NCBI GenBank assembly: GCA_937982665.1
Contig: CALJLD010000147.1
Location: 1 to 21,399, forward strand
Direction: 5' to 3'
DNA length: 21,399 nt
Source of the DNA: an uncultured Planctomycetales bacterium
GTDB taxonomy: Bacteria > Planctomycetota > Planctomycetia > Pirellulales > S012-138
The stretch's first letter is position 1. The number at the start of each line of letters is the position of its first letter. Under the pieces are notes generated by a model, which saw only the letters and a list, made by a program, of their open reading frames with translations, was not told where the DNA came from and searched no databases. Both the position numbers and the translations under genes were made by a program. This document shows positions 6,870 to 13,685 of the stretch, piece by piece.

Positions 6870-8102
6870 CTACAGGCGGCCAAACCCAAGCTGCCGGAGC
6901 TTCGTGCTTTCGGTTTCGTCGAAGTGCATTCGCAACCGGTACGTTGTTTCGCCTTGCTTGAGTTCGACGTAAATCTCAGCGTCCGTTTCGCTGATGACTC
7001 GGGTCATTTGCGCGTTTTGCAGTTGCCGATACAAGACAGGAGTGCTTGCCATGATCTGCTCCGGAGATTGAGTCGCAAGCAAACTTGTCGCAAACGTTTC
7101 CGAAATCGCCTGAAGCATCCTGGCCTCGTCATAGTCGGCCAGTGCTTTCAAGAATTGGCTGGCCGTTTGCGCTTGCGGTGAGTTGGACAACTCCTTGGTG
7201 CCGCCGGTTGCGTCGTCAGCGGGTCGAACGACTTCACCGCCGTTCCCCGGCTGGCCGCCAGTTGGGGAATCGACATCGGCCAGCGTTAACGCCTTGGCCT
7301 CATCAGGGCTGGCCATCGTTGCATCAATCCAATCCGCGAAAGCCGACACACGGACAAAGTGCTCGATCGCTCCGTAGCTGGCCGGACCGTCATGGCCCGG
7401 CTGGCCCATGGAACTGATGCCTGCAACAAGAAACTGCTGGTCAACTTCAATGAACGCAGGCCCTCCGCTGTCGCCAGGACCGCTTGTGCCCTCCATTGCC
7501 GTGCGTTCCTGGTCCGGCGGATCAAAGTCAAAGATGATCCGCAGTTCTTGCACCTCGTCAATGCGATTGGTGTAAGCGCGAAGTTGACCGTCACGGATCC
7601 ACTCGCCGTTGTCGTCTCGCTTGTCCCCGTGGCCTGCCAGAACAATCTCCGCACCCAACTCATCGCTCGCGCGGTAGAGATCGTGCGGCGCATGGTCTTG
7701 CACGGGCGATGCCAATTCCAGCAGGGCGATATCGTACGGCTTCATCGGACCGGATTGCGGATGCACAAATACCCGCACAACTTTGTGCTCCTGATCCTCA
7801 AAGTACACGTTGACTTCGCCTTGGCCGCGTTGGAACATTCCGCGCGCGACGTGCGCGGCGGTGAGCACCCAAGTCGGCGCGATCAAAGTTCCGTCGCCCC
7901 CGCGCTTCCCCACTTTGCAGACAGAAGTGAACTGCGCCCCAAACTGTAAAGGCGTCTGCGTCTCTTGCGTAATTTCCTTTGGCACAGCCGTCTGCGGCGG
8001 AGACGCCGTTTGTGGCGGATCTGCACCACAGCCCAAACAGCAAACACAAGCAAGGCCGGCGGCGGCCAGGGTGGTCAGTGGTTTCAAGGTGCGCAAGCCC
8101 AT
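6870..8102 (-). CDS. Exported trypsin-like serine protease (S1 family), probable lipoprotein
   Basis: A 410-aa protein. The start at 8102 is chosen because GAGGAG lies just upstream and the N-terminus then forms a signal sequence; an upstream ATG at 8123 adds only seven residues. The hydrophobic segment ends in a Cys-rich stretch (VCCLGCGAD, about 20-28), which may serve as an imperfect lipobox. The S1 catalytic triad is complete: H84 in LTAAHVARG, D124 in YDIALLEL and S212 in GPGDSGGPAF. A linker rich in Gly, Thr and Asp (about 265-305) leads to a small C-terminal domain (about 310-410) that may be NTF2-like, though no motif proves it. It is convergent with the CotH gene and divergent from a BlaI/M56 operon. 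Predicted operator and promoter elements in the shared upstream region suggest repression by BlaI. Substrate is unknown. Confidence 0.92.
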   Translation of the reverse strand: MGLRTLKPLTTLAAAGLACVCCLGCGADPPQTASPPQTAVPKEITQETQTPLQFGAQFTSVCKVGKRGGDGTLIAPTWVLTAAHVARGMFQRGQGEVNVYFEDQEHKVVRVFVHPQSGPMKPYDIALLELASPVQDHAPHDLYRASDELGAEIVLAGHGDKRDDNGEWIRDGQLRAYTNRIDEVQELRIIFDFDPPDQERTAMEGTSGPGDSGGPAFIEVDQQFLVAGISSMGQPGHDGPASYGAIEHFVRVSAFADWIDATMASPDEAKALTLADVDSPTGGQPGNGGEVVRPADDATGGTKELSNSPQAQTASQFLKALADYDEARMLQAISETFATSLLATQSPEQIMASTPVLYRQLQNAQMTRVISETDAEIYVELKQGETTYRLRMHFDETESTKLRQLGFGRL

Positions 8103-8142
8103 GATCTCCTCACATTCGCACAACTCAGCCAGTAGAACAAAC

Positions 8143-8163
8143 TAAGTCAGCATGACTGACTTA
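8143..8163. promoter_or_regulatory. Perfect dyad, probable BlaI-family operator (O1)
   Basis: TAAGTCAG (8143-8150) and CTGACTTA (8156-8163) form a perfect 8-bp inverted repeat around a 5-nt centre. It lies directly downstream of a predicted -10 element for the leftward protease gene, where a bound repressor would block initiation. Related half-sites occur in front of the BlaI gene. The sequence differs from the TACA/TGTA core of staphylococcal BlaI/MecI sites, but operator sequences vary across this family. Confidence 0.7.
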
Positions 8164-8193
8164 AAAATAATCAACGCGGCCAGCCGCTGTCAA
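8164..8193 (-). promoter_or_regulatory. Predicted promoter of the serine protease gene
   Basis: On the minus strand a perfect TTGACA (8193-8188) is followed after 18 nt by TATTTT (8169-8164), a 4/6 match to the -10 consensus. The O1 dyad begins at the next base, so transcription would start inside it. The spacer contains a GCGGC-AG-GCCGC-type palindrome (8176-8187). Prediction from sequence only. Confidence 0.5.
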
Positions 8194-8204
8194 GAGATGG
8201 CAAC

Positions 8205-8233
8205 TTGACCTCAGCGGTTGCGTGGAGCAAAAT
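8205..8233 (+). promoter_or_regulatory. Predicted promoter of the blaI-M56 operon
   Basis: TTGACC (8205-8210) is followed after 17 nt by CAAAAT (8228-8233), 5/6 and 4/6 matches to the consensus elements. The O2 half-site TAAGTCAG begins on the last base of the -10 element, mirroring the arrangement at the divergent promoter. This supports a translation start downstream at 8300. Confidence 0.45.
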
Positions 8234-8273
8234 AAGTCAGACATTCTGGCTGAGTTCAGCAAGTCAGACATTC
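8233..8273. promoter_or_regulatory. Two further operator-like sites (O2, O3) upstream of blaI
   Basis: TAAGTCAG at 8233-8240 with an imperfect partner CTGGCTGA at 8246-8253 forms O2, with the same 8-5-8 geometry as O1. A 13-bp direct copy, AAGTCAGACATTC, occurs at 8234-8246 and again at 8261-8273, giving a further half-site (O3) 27 bp away. These would allow autoregulation of the BlaI operon, possibly by more than one dimer. Confidence 0.6.
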
Positions 8274-8299
8274 GGCGGAACGCAATCCGGTCGACATTC

Positions 8300-8710
8300 A
8301 TGCAAAGTCAACAGCTCACGCCTGTCAGCGATCTGGAACGAGAGATCCTCAAGCAGCTATGGGATGCGGGCGGGGCGTCCATCCGCCAGCTTACCGACGA
8401 GATTTATGAGGACGGCTCGGACGCGCAATACGCCACAATTCAGAAACTGCTCAACCGACTGGAACGCAAAGGCTACGTGACGCGAGACCGGTCCCAACAT
8501 AAGCACATCTTCAAACCGCTGGTCACTCGCGAAGCCTTCCTCAAGGACAACCTCAAGCACCTTGCGGACAACGTGTGTGACGGTTCGTGGACTCCGCTGA
8601 TCACGACGCTGATTGAAAAGACGCGACTTTCCGCCGCGGAGTTGCAGTCGCTGCGGGAGCTTGTCGAACGCAAATCTCGTCCCGCCAGCAAACGAAAGCG
8701 AAAGAAGTAG
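8300..8710 (+). CDS. blaI: BlaI/MecI-family transcriptional repressor
   Basis: A 136-aa winged-helix repressor. The segment DLEREILKQLWDAGGASIRQLTDEI followed by YATIQKLLNRLERKGYVTRDR is the typical BlaI DNA-binding domain with its recognition helix. The C-terminal part (KPLVTREAFLKDNLKHLADNVCDGS and onward) matches the dimerisation region where M56 partners cleave family members. A GTG at 8222 would add 26 residues, but those codons would cover the predicted operators, and family length favours the ATG at 8300. No strong ribosome site is visible for either start. The M56 peptidase gene follows after 7 nt, as in classical blaI-blaR1 operons. The gene symbol reflects family membership, not proven beta-lactam control. 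Confidence 0.9.
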   Translation: MQSQQLTPVSDLEREILKQLWDAGGASIRQLTDEIYEDGSDAQYATIQKLLNRLERKGYVTRDRSQHKHIFKPLVTREAFLKDNLKHLADNVCDGSWTPLITTLIEKTRLSAAELQSLRELVERKSRPASKRKRKK

Positions 8711-8717
8711 CGCTGCC

Positions 8718-9827
8718 GTGTCCGCAATCCTGCAAATCGTGATTGCAAATGGCCTTGTCGCTTTGGGCATCGCCGCTGTGGCCATCCTGTTGGGACGCTA
8801 CACACGTTGGCATCGTCTGACGCACTTCATCTGGCTGCTTGCGCTGGCAAAACTTTGCATCCCGGCGCTGGTCGAATTCCCCGTATCGAGCGCGGCGTTG
8901 CCAACAATCGCGCCCATGGCCGATCAAGAAATCGTTACGGCGCATGCCATCGTCACCGACGTCGCTCCGGTCGCCGGGCGCAATGCTCACGAATTCCCAG
9001 ATCGACACGCAAAGCGGCCTCAAGCCGTGATTCAACATCGCGAAACAAAACGCTCGCCGTGGTGGTATTTGCTCGCCGCCTGGGCGGTCGGTTCATGCGC
9101 ACTTTGCGTGTGGATGGTGACCAGCCATATGAAGTTTCTCCGCAGCTTGGCCTTGTCGGAGCCAGGCGATTCCTTGCGTCGGGAAATTGCCGAACACGCC
9201 AAGGCTGCCGGACTGCGTCAACCGCCACGCTTGCAGTTGACGAATCGCAAGGTTTCGCCTTTCGTGCTGGCGAGCGTTCATGGCGCTCTGCTGGTGCTGC
9301 CAACCTGGTTGCTGGATCGGTTCTCGGCCAGTCAACGGCGGCCGCTTGTGTTGCACGAGATGATTCACCTGCGCCGCAAAGATCATCTCGTGCGTGTTTT
9401 TGAATCCGCCGTTCTGATCCTGTTCTGGTGGAACCCGCTCGCGTGGTTTGTCAGTTCCAGGCTGCGGCACGTTGAGGAACTTTGCTGCGATCTGCGCGTC
9501 GCCCAGGCTTTGCCAGGCCAGGAAGCCGTGTATGCGAATGCCTTGCTGGATGCCGCCGCAATCATGTCGCAATCAGGCAAGCCGCTGCCGGCTTTGGCCA
9601 GCGGAGTCATTCGCTCGCAGGCACTTCGTGAACGCCTTGAAACAATCTTCCAAGGCAACGCCACCGGCCGAAGATCACGAAAACCGGTCTTTGCTGTCGC
9701 AGGCCTGATCGCACTCTGTCTGCTGCTCGTGGGGCCACGGTTCGCAAACAGCCGACAAGAAGCCGGCACCCAGCAACCCAAGATCACGTACAGCAAACCG
9801 CAGATCAGGTATTCGCTGGACCGTTAG
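8718..9827 (+). CDS. M56 (BlaR1/MecR1-type) membrane metallopeptidase, no sensor domain
   Basis: A 369-aa membrane peptidase started at GTG 8718, 7 nt after the repressor gene; an upstream ATG at 8613 would overlap that gene by about 100 nt. Hydrophobic segments lie near the N-terminus (about 5-50), around 115-138 and in the WWNPLAWF region. The zinc-binding HEMIH motif is at 213-217, preceded by LVLPTWLLDRFSA, a typical M56 stretch. A last hydrophobic segment (VFAVAGLIALCLLLVG) ends the domain, and only about 25 residues follow. BlaR1 carries a penicillin-binding sensor at this point, so this protein lacks the beta-lactam sensor. It is expected to cleave the BlaI repressor upon an unknown envelope signal and thereby derepress the operon and, by inference, the divergent protease. 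Confidence 0.9.
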   Translation: MSAILQIVIANGLVALGIAAVAILLGRYTRWHRLTHFIWLLALAKLCIPALVEFPVSSAALPTIAPMADQEIVTAHAIVTDVAPVAGRNAHEFPDRHAKRPQAVIQHRETKRSPWWYLLAAWAVGSCALCVWMVTSHMKFLRSLALSEPGDSLRREIAEHAKAAGLRQPPRLQLTNRKVSPFVLASVHGALLVLPTWLLDRFSASQRRPLVLHEMIHLRRKDHLVRVFESAVLILFWWNPLAWFVSSRLRHVEELCCDLRVAQALPGQEAVYANALLDAAAIMSQSGKPLPALASGVIRSQALRERLETIFQGNATGRRSRKPVFAVAGLIALCLLLVGPRFANSRQEAGTQQPKITYSKPQIRYSLDR

Positions 9828-10021
9828 AAATCGCTATCGCCATTGGCGGAACAGGTCCGTCAGCTTCCTGCCCAAGATTATTTGGAAGAAAACTTCGGCG
9901 CCACTGCAAATCTAGGCCGTCGCCAGCGTTATTAGTTAACAGAGGGCAATCCGCGCGCTCTTTGGTTCACCGTCCGAAACATCGGCAATGAGAATCGAGC
10001 GACGCCTCGCGGTGCGCACCA

Positions 10022-10131
10022 GTGCTGTGTCACAGTTTAGTTTGGGTGCCACTGCTGGCTTGTCCAGCAGTGCCCAAACGATAGGTCATTGCAAATCACT
10101 GTTGGCAGTGACGCAGCACGGGGCACAAGCC
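10022..10131. repeat. Multi-hairpin palindromic element, MITE/REP-like
   Basis: Nested inverted repeats are packed in 110 nt. GTGCTGTGTCAC (10022-10033) pairs with GTGACGCAGCAC (10108-10119) with one G-U pair. Inside lies TTTGGG...CACTGCTGG (10041-10058) against CCAGCAGTGCCCAAA (10064-10078), with a three-base bulge. A smaller TCACTG/CAGTGA hairpin sits at 10096-10111, and GGCTTGT (10057-10063) is complementary to ACAAGCC (10125-10131). Such architecture suits a dispersed non-autonomous repeat or a structured RNA. No transposase is near. Confidence 0.6.
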
Positions 10132-10271
10132 AGTCGCAGCCCGATAGTGTTTTGAAACAAGCACCAATAACATTCCACACAAACTGAAACCGTACAGATC
10201 TTGCAACGATGACTTACCTTCCAACAACCGACCGCCGGAGCAACCCCTTCAAGCGGGTTCCGTCACCGCGG

Positions 10272-10418
10272 GAGAACTTTCCCAGCGCTTCGGGAAAATT
10301 TTCCTGCACGTCGGAAAAGGTTCATGCCGCGTCGGGAAAGATTTCGGACGCACGGGGAAAGGTTTCGGACGCGTGCAAAATGGTTTCCGACGCATGCGAA
10401 ACAGTTTCACACGTAAAC
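10272..10418. repeat. Seven tandem 21-bp degenerate repeats
   Basis: Seven units of exactly 21 bp run from 10272 to 10418, with an approximate core of GGAAAGGTTTCSGACGCR. In the rightward frame they encode heptapeptides such as GKISDAR, GKVSDAC, KMVSDAC and ETVSHVN; the opposite strand is open too. The central three units are the best conserved. There are no unique spacers, so this is not a CRISPR array. Either a decaying heptapeptide-repeat gene or a noncoding array with two-helical-turn periodicity fits. Confidence 0.8.
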
Positions 10419-10490
10419 GATCGTCGCCTGCAACAATCGCTTTCCCCGCGTTTTACGCGTCCATCGTACGATCTCACGCAACTGAGCCCC

Positions 10491-11282
10491 CTATGGAGCA
10501 ACATCCGCAACGGCATGATCCGGCTGATGTTCCGGATTTTGCTCCGCGGCATCTTCTTGCTCGGCTGCACTCTTAGACTGCAACGCCAGCCTGGCAGCGC
10601 GAAGTTCGGCAACTTCCGGCGGCGCGCCGGCGGCAAACTGCCAGACAAACTTCCATTGAAAGCCAAGCCCAATCAGCGTCATCACGTGCCACAGCTCATG
10701 ATCGGCAATCACGCCAGGCATCAGAATCGGCCACTTCCAAGTGATGACCACCACACCCAGCGTATAAGCCACGCCTGCAATCACAATTGGGCGGATGAAG
10801 GCAAAGCCATAGCGACGCCAAAGAATGATCACAGAGTACGCTCCACCCCAACCCATCAGCACAAACAAGGCATCGCTGGCGGTCATCAGCTCTTCCGCAT
10901 AGATGTTTCGGAGCGTGATCCCCACCACGGCGGCCAGCCAGATCAGCGCAATCGGCGTCCAGCGGTTGAAGCCTTGGAACATAACCATGTGCAACGGCGT
11001 GACTGTTGCCGCAATCAACACAAAGATCGAAGCCATGTCCAACTGCCAAAACAGATAGCGGACGGGGCCATGGTCATAGATGTGATAGATCGAACTCACG
11101 ATCAGCATGAAGACCGTTGCGGCCGCCATCATGCCAACGCTGATTTGCCTGGCAGGGTTTCCCCGCGCGCGGCGCACCAGGAAATAGCCCGCGATGACAA
11201 ACACGGGGATCGCAAGCATATGCGAGAAACTGGCGAACGGCTCCCGTATTCCGGAAATGCCGTCAACGACGATCGGATTCAT
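10491..11282 (-). CDS. Hemolysin III / PAQR-family membrane protein
   Basis: A 263-aa protein with about seven hydrophobic helices. The conserved polar residues of the family, expected to bind zinc inside the membrane, are present: EPFASFSH at 14-21, the S-x3-H motif S63-SIY-H67, D82 in the following helix, and H195-ELW-H199. These proteins are related to adiponectin-receptor hydrolases; many bacterial members are annotated hemolysin III although haemolysis is rarely shown. The C-terminal tail (about 225-263) is charged, Ala/Glu-rich and probably disordered and cytoplasmic. No operon partner is seen: the upstream neighbour is divergent and the downstream side is the repeat region. The start at 11282 has only a weak ribosome site. 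Confidence 0.87.
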   Translation of the reverse strand: MNPIVVDGISGIREPFASFSHMLAIPVFVIAGYFLVRRARGNPARQISVGMMAAATVFMLIVSSIYHIYDHGPVRYLFWQLDMASIFVLIAATVTPLHMVMFQGFNRWTPIALIWLAAVVGITLRNIYAEELMTASDALFVLMGWGGAYSVIILWRRYGFAFIRPIVIAGVAYTLGVVVITWKWPILMPGVIADHELWHVMTLIGLGFQWKFVWQFAAGAPPEVAELRAARLALQSKSAAEQEDAAEQNPEHQPDHAVADVAP

Positions 11283-11562
11283 GCTGTCAAACTCAAACTC
11301 GGCAGCAACTTGCCGCTGCCGCGTATACTCTTGGCGAACTTATTCTTTGGAGAACCTTCAATATCAACTCTGCACAGTCTGAGCCAAAACCCGGCGCGGG
11401 GAAATACGTGTTTTGTGGAAAGTCAGATCGCGAGGCTAAGTTCCCTTGCAGATTGCTGTTGGGAGCCTGAGAGTTCCGTAAACTTGCGTCTTAACACAAT
11501 GCCAGCAGCAGGCCGAATTGTGGCTATTGCCATGAAGTTAGCGAAAGAACAAAGGGCACCTC
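11283..11562. other. Divergent intergenic region, no recognised element
   Basis: About 280 nt between the leftward hemolysin III gene and the rightward DUF429-like gene must hold both promoters. I see no confident -35/-10 pair, no strong dyad and no small gene. An AAAGGG ribosome site lies just before the rightward start. Confidence 0.4.
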
Positions 11563-12756
11563 ATGAGCAGCGAATATCCAAATGTGCTTCTCGCCGCCGA
11601 CTGGGGCATAGAGCCGCATAAGCGAGCCGCATACAAAGCCAATGTTGCGCAACGCCGGATCGAACGCGTTGAGGAATCCGAGTGGAATCTGCCTCGCTTG
11701 CTTGAGGCGGCTCGCCGGGAAGTTGAAGCCGGCCATGGACCCGTATTGCTGTCGGTGGACTTGGTGATTGGTGTTCCGGCAGCGTACTTCCAAGCAGTTC
11801 AAAGCGCTCCGCAATGGAGTAACGTCGCCAACTTCATCGACTGGCTTCCCGCATTGCCTGACGATCCCGCTTTTTGGAAAACGACCGAACAGGGAATCGA
11901 CTGGAGCATAGAGCATCCGTTCTTCAGCGCGCCACGCGGCAAAGGCTCGCTCAAAGCCTTGTACGAAGAGATCGGCTACGAATTGCTCCGGCATGTTGAC
12001 ATCAAGTGCCGCTCCAACTCGCCGTTTATGGTCAGTGGAATCCCCGGCACAGTCGGATCAGGCACTCGCGCTTTCTGGCAAGAGCTTGCCGAAGAGATTG
12101 GTGGTGAGCGCGACTTCAAAATCTGGCCGTTTGAAGGGCCGTTGGCGGAGCTGTTTGATCAACACGACATCATCGTTGCTGAAAACTACCCCGGCATTAC
12201 ATACACAGCAGCGATTGCCGCAAATCTGCCCAGCCGAAAAATCTATGTATCCAAAACGGATGCTGATGTCCGCAGGGAAGCTTTGGAGCTGTTAGAGCAA
12301 GCGAAGTGGATTGCCGAAGCTTCCGTGAAGCTGCCCGACCTGCAACCTGCCGAATCTTCTGAAGACGAGTTTGATGCGTTGATGGCAGCCGCAGGCCAAC
12401 TGCGTTGCGTTCTTGCGGAACACTCGTTGGAAGATCCGAGTTTGGATGATCCCGTTGCCGAAGGCGGCATTCTCCTGACGTCAGTTGTGGACTTCACCCA
12501 AAACGGCACGAAGTTCAAGCCAAGCACCATAACGGAACACAAAAGCAAGACGCGCAAATCAGGAAAGCCAAAGTCAACTCCCAAAGATCGCAAGTGCCCA
12601 ATCCCAGGCTGCACCAAGGTCTTTCGCAAGACGCGCAGCGGATGGGATGCGCACGTTGGCTCCTTGGTGACTCACAAAGAATGGCATCCGGAGATTACGG
12701 ATCCGGAACTCCGACGGCAGAAGTTTGAAGAAGAGTTCCCGGAGTTCTTTGAGTGA
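11563..12756 (+). CDS. DUF429-like protein with C-terminal C2H2-like zinc finger
   Basis: A 397-aa protein. The first 290 residues have the pattern of the DUF429 family, a predicted RNase H-like fold: an early acidic strand (LLAADWG, D13), VDLVIGVP with D66, AENYPG at 206-211 and an acidic helix EDEFDALMAAAG with D271. After a Lys/Ser-rich linker comes CPIPGC (345-350) and, 13 residues on, H364 followed by H371 and H375. This resembles a C2H2 zinc finger, with a longer-than-usual histidine spacing. The combination suggests a nucleic-acid-directed enzyme, but no function is established for the family. The DUF429 match is by motif pattern and moderately sure. AAAGGG just upstream supports the start. 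It is convergent with the flavin reductase-like gene, 36 nt apart. Confidence 0.7.
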   Translation: MSSEYPNVLLAADWGIEPHKRAAYKANVAQRRIERVEESEWNLPRLLEAARREVEAGHGPVLLSVDLVIGVPAAYFQAVQSAPQWSNVANFIDWLPALPDDPAFWKTTEQGIDWSIEHPFFSAPRGKGSLKALYEEIGYELLRHVDIKCRSNSPFMVSGIPGTVGSGTRAFWQELAEEIGGERDFKIWPFEGPLAELFDQHDIIVAENYPGITYTAAIAANLPSRKIYVSKTDADVRREALELLEQAKWIAEASVKLPDLQPAESSEDEFDALMAAAGQLRCVLAEHSLEDPSLDDPVAEGGILLTSVVDFTQNGTKFKPSTITEHKSKTRKSGKPKSTPKDRKCPIPGCTKVFRKTRSGWDAHVGSLVTHKEWHPEITDPELRRQKFEEEFPEFFE

Positions 12757-12792
12757 TAAGATCGTCAGATGTCCCTATATTCTCACCAGCGC

Positions 12793-13407
12793 TCAACGCC
12801 CAGAGTTTTCCGGCAACTTCCGCCAGGCGTGGATCGCCGTGCGATCGGCCTCGGCTTGCTGTGCCGTCTGCTCGCGAAGTTCCTGCAGCTTGCGAGGATC
12901 GCCGATTTCGGCCAGCCGCCGCATGCACAGCGGCGAGTCGGAGCTGCGCAGTTCAGCTCCGCCCGTGACTTCGGCCAGAAAGATCGTGCGGTCGCCAATA
13001 TCCCAATCAGTTTCAACACGGCAGCCAAGCCAGGCCAGGCATTCGGGAATCACAACATAGCCCGACGATCCGTCCGCCGCGGAAATCCTTTGATTGGGCA
13101 AGCCAGCGAGTTTGTTTGTGTTGCGGCTGCTTTGCAGGCCAAACCGCCAAACCAGTTCAATGTTTGCCTCATCCAGCAGATGCAGCGCGAAACGCCTGGT
13201 GGCGCGAATCGCACGCCAGGTGGCGTGCTGCTTGGAAACTCCGAGGATGATCCGCGGCTCATCGGGAACGATGGAAACGCTGGTCACCGCCGTGGCGATC
13301 ATGCCGCAAAGTCCCACTTCGGAATTCGCGGTGCTTTCCTCGCCCGCCGCGGTGACAAGCCAAATCTCCGGGTTTCGCCGGCCAAGAAGTTCACGGGGAG
13401 TTGGCAT
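12793..13407 (-). CDS. Flavin reductase-like, FMN-binding split-barrel protein
   Basis: A 204-aa protein of the flavin reductase-like (DIM6/NTAB) family, which binds FMN in a split barrel and reduces it or uses it as cofactor. Supporting segments are EIWLVTAAGE near the N-terminus, GLCGMIATAVTSVSIVPDEPRIILGV in the position of the phosphate-binding loop, and FALHLLDEANIELVWRFG. GAGGAAG seven bases upstream decides the start at 13407. Longer in-frame starts at 13446 and 13647 add Arg-rich sequence without family character and would invade the promoter region of aroF. The C-terminal tail is helical and charged. Partner and substrate are unknown, and the gene stands alone. Confidence 0.83.
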   Translation of the reverse strand: MPTPRELLGRRNPEIWLVTAAGEESTANSEVGLCGMIATAVTSVSIVPDEPRIILGVSKQHATWRAIRATRRFALHLLDEANIELVWRFGLQSSRNTNKLAGLPNQRISAADGSSGYVVIPECLAWLGCRVETDWDIGDRTIFLAEVTGGAELRSSDSPLCMRRLAEIGDPRKLQELREQTAQQAEADRTAIHAWRKLPENSGR

Positions 13408-13685
13408 CTGGGCTTCCTCAACAATTGCGGTCGATCGGTGAGCCATGTTACGAACGGCGCTCGCCTGCGGTTGATTTTCCGGCGGAATCACCGCGGTTTT
13501 TGGATAACGCCGGTGCCTTGCTTCAAGTCCGCGCCGGGTGGTCTCGCGAACGGTTGCTTGGTATTGTGCAAGATAGAGTTCCTGCCGGGACTGTCCACCG
13601 CTTCCAGTTTCCCGCCTGCCTGTGTGCTTTTGACCAATCGGCGTCACCTGAGGTTGCGCCCAACGGTCGCCTGAGGAGTTTCTGT

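Larger units (their letters stand above)
9828..10490. other. Intergenic region with repeats, no convincing gene
   Basis: About 660 nt between the M56 gene and the end of the hemolysin III gene. It contains a multi-hairpin element (10022-10131) and the 21-bp repeat array (10272-10418), listed separately. The first 190 nt show nothing recognisable apart from a weak CGCC/GGCG hairpin near 9839. A rightward ORF from 10209 runs through the array and on across the opposite strand of the hemolysin III gene; its later part has no protein character. A short peptide from the array itself cannot be excluded. Confidence 0.6.

Noticed and set aside
8222..8299. N-terminal extension of the BlaI-family protein from GTG 8222
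   Set aside because: The extension covers operator-like repeats and a predicted transcription start, exceeds the usual family length, and has no ribosome site.
10272..10418. CRISPR array
   Set aside because: The units are contiguous, degenerate 21-mers with no unique spacers and no cas genes.
10209..11621. Plus-strand ORF of 470 codons through the repeat array and hemolysin III locus
   Set aside because: From about 10491 on it is antisense to a protein with clear PAQR motifs, and it also runs past the start of the next gene. Only the array part remains a possible short peptide.
13401..13685. 95-residue N-terminal extension of the DAHP synthase frame
   Set aside because: It overlaps the flavin reductase-like gene start and has no family sequence, while ATG 13686 has a good ribosome site and gives the normal enzyme length.
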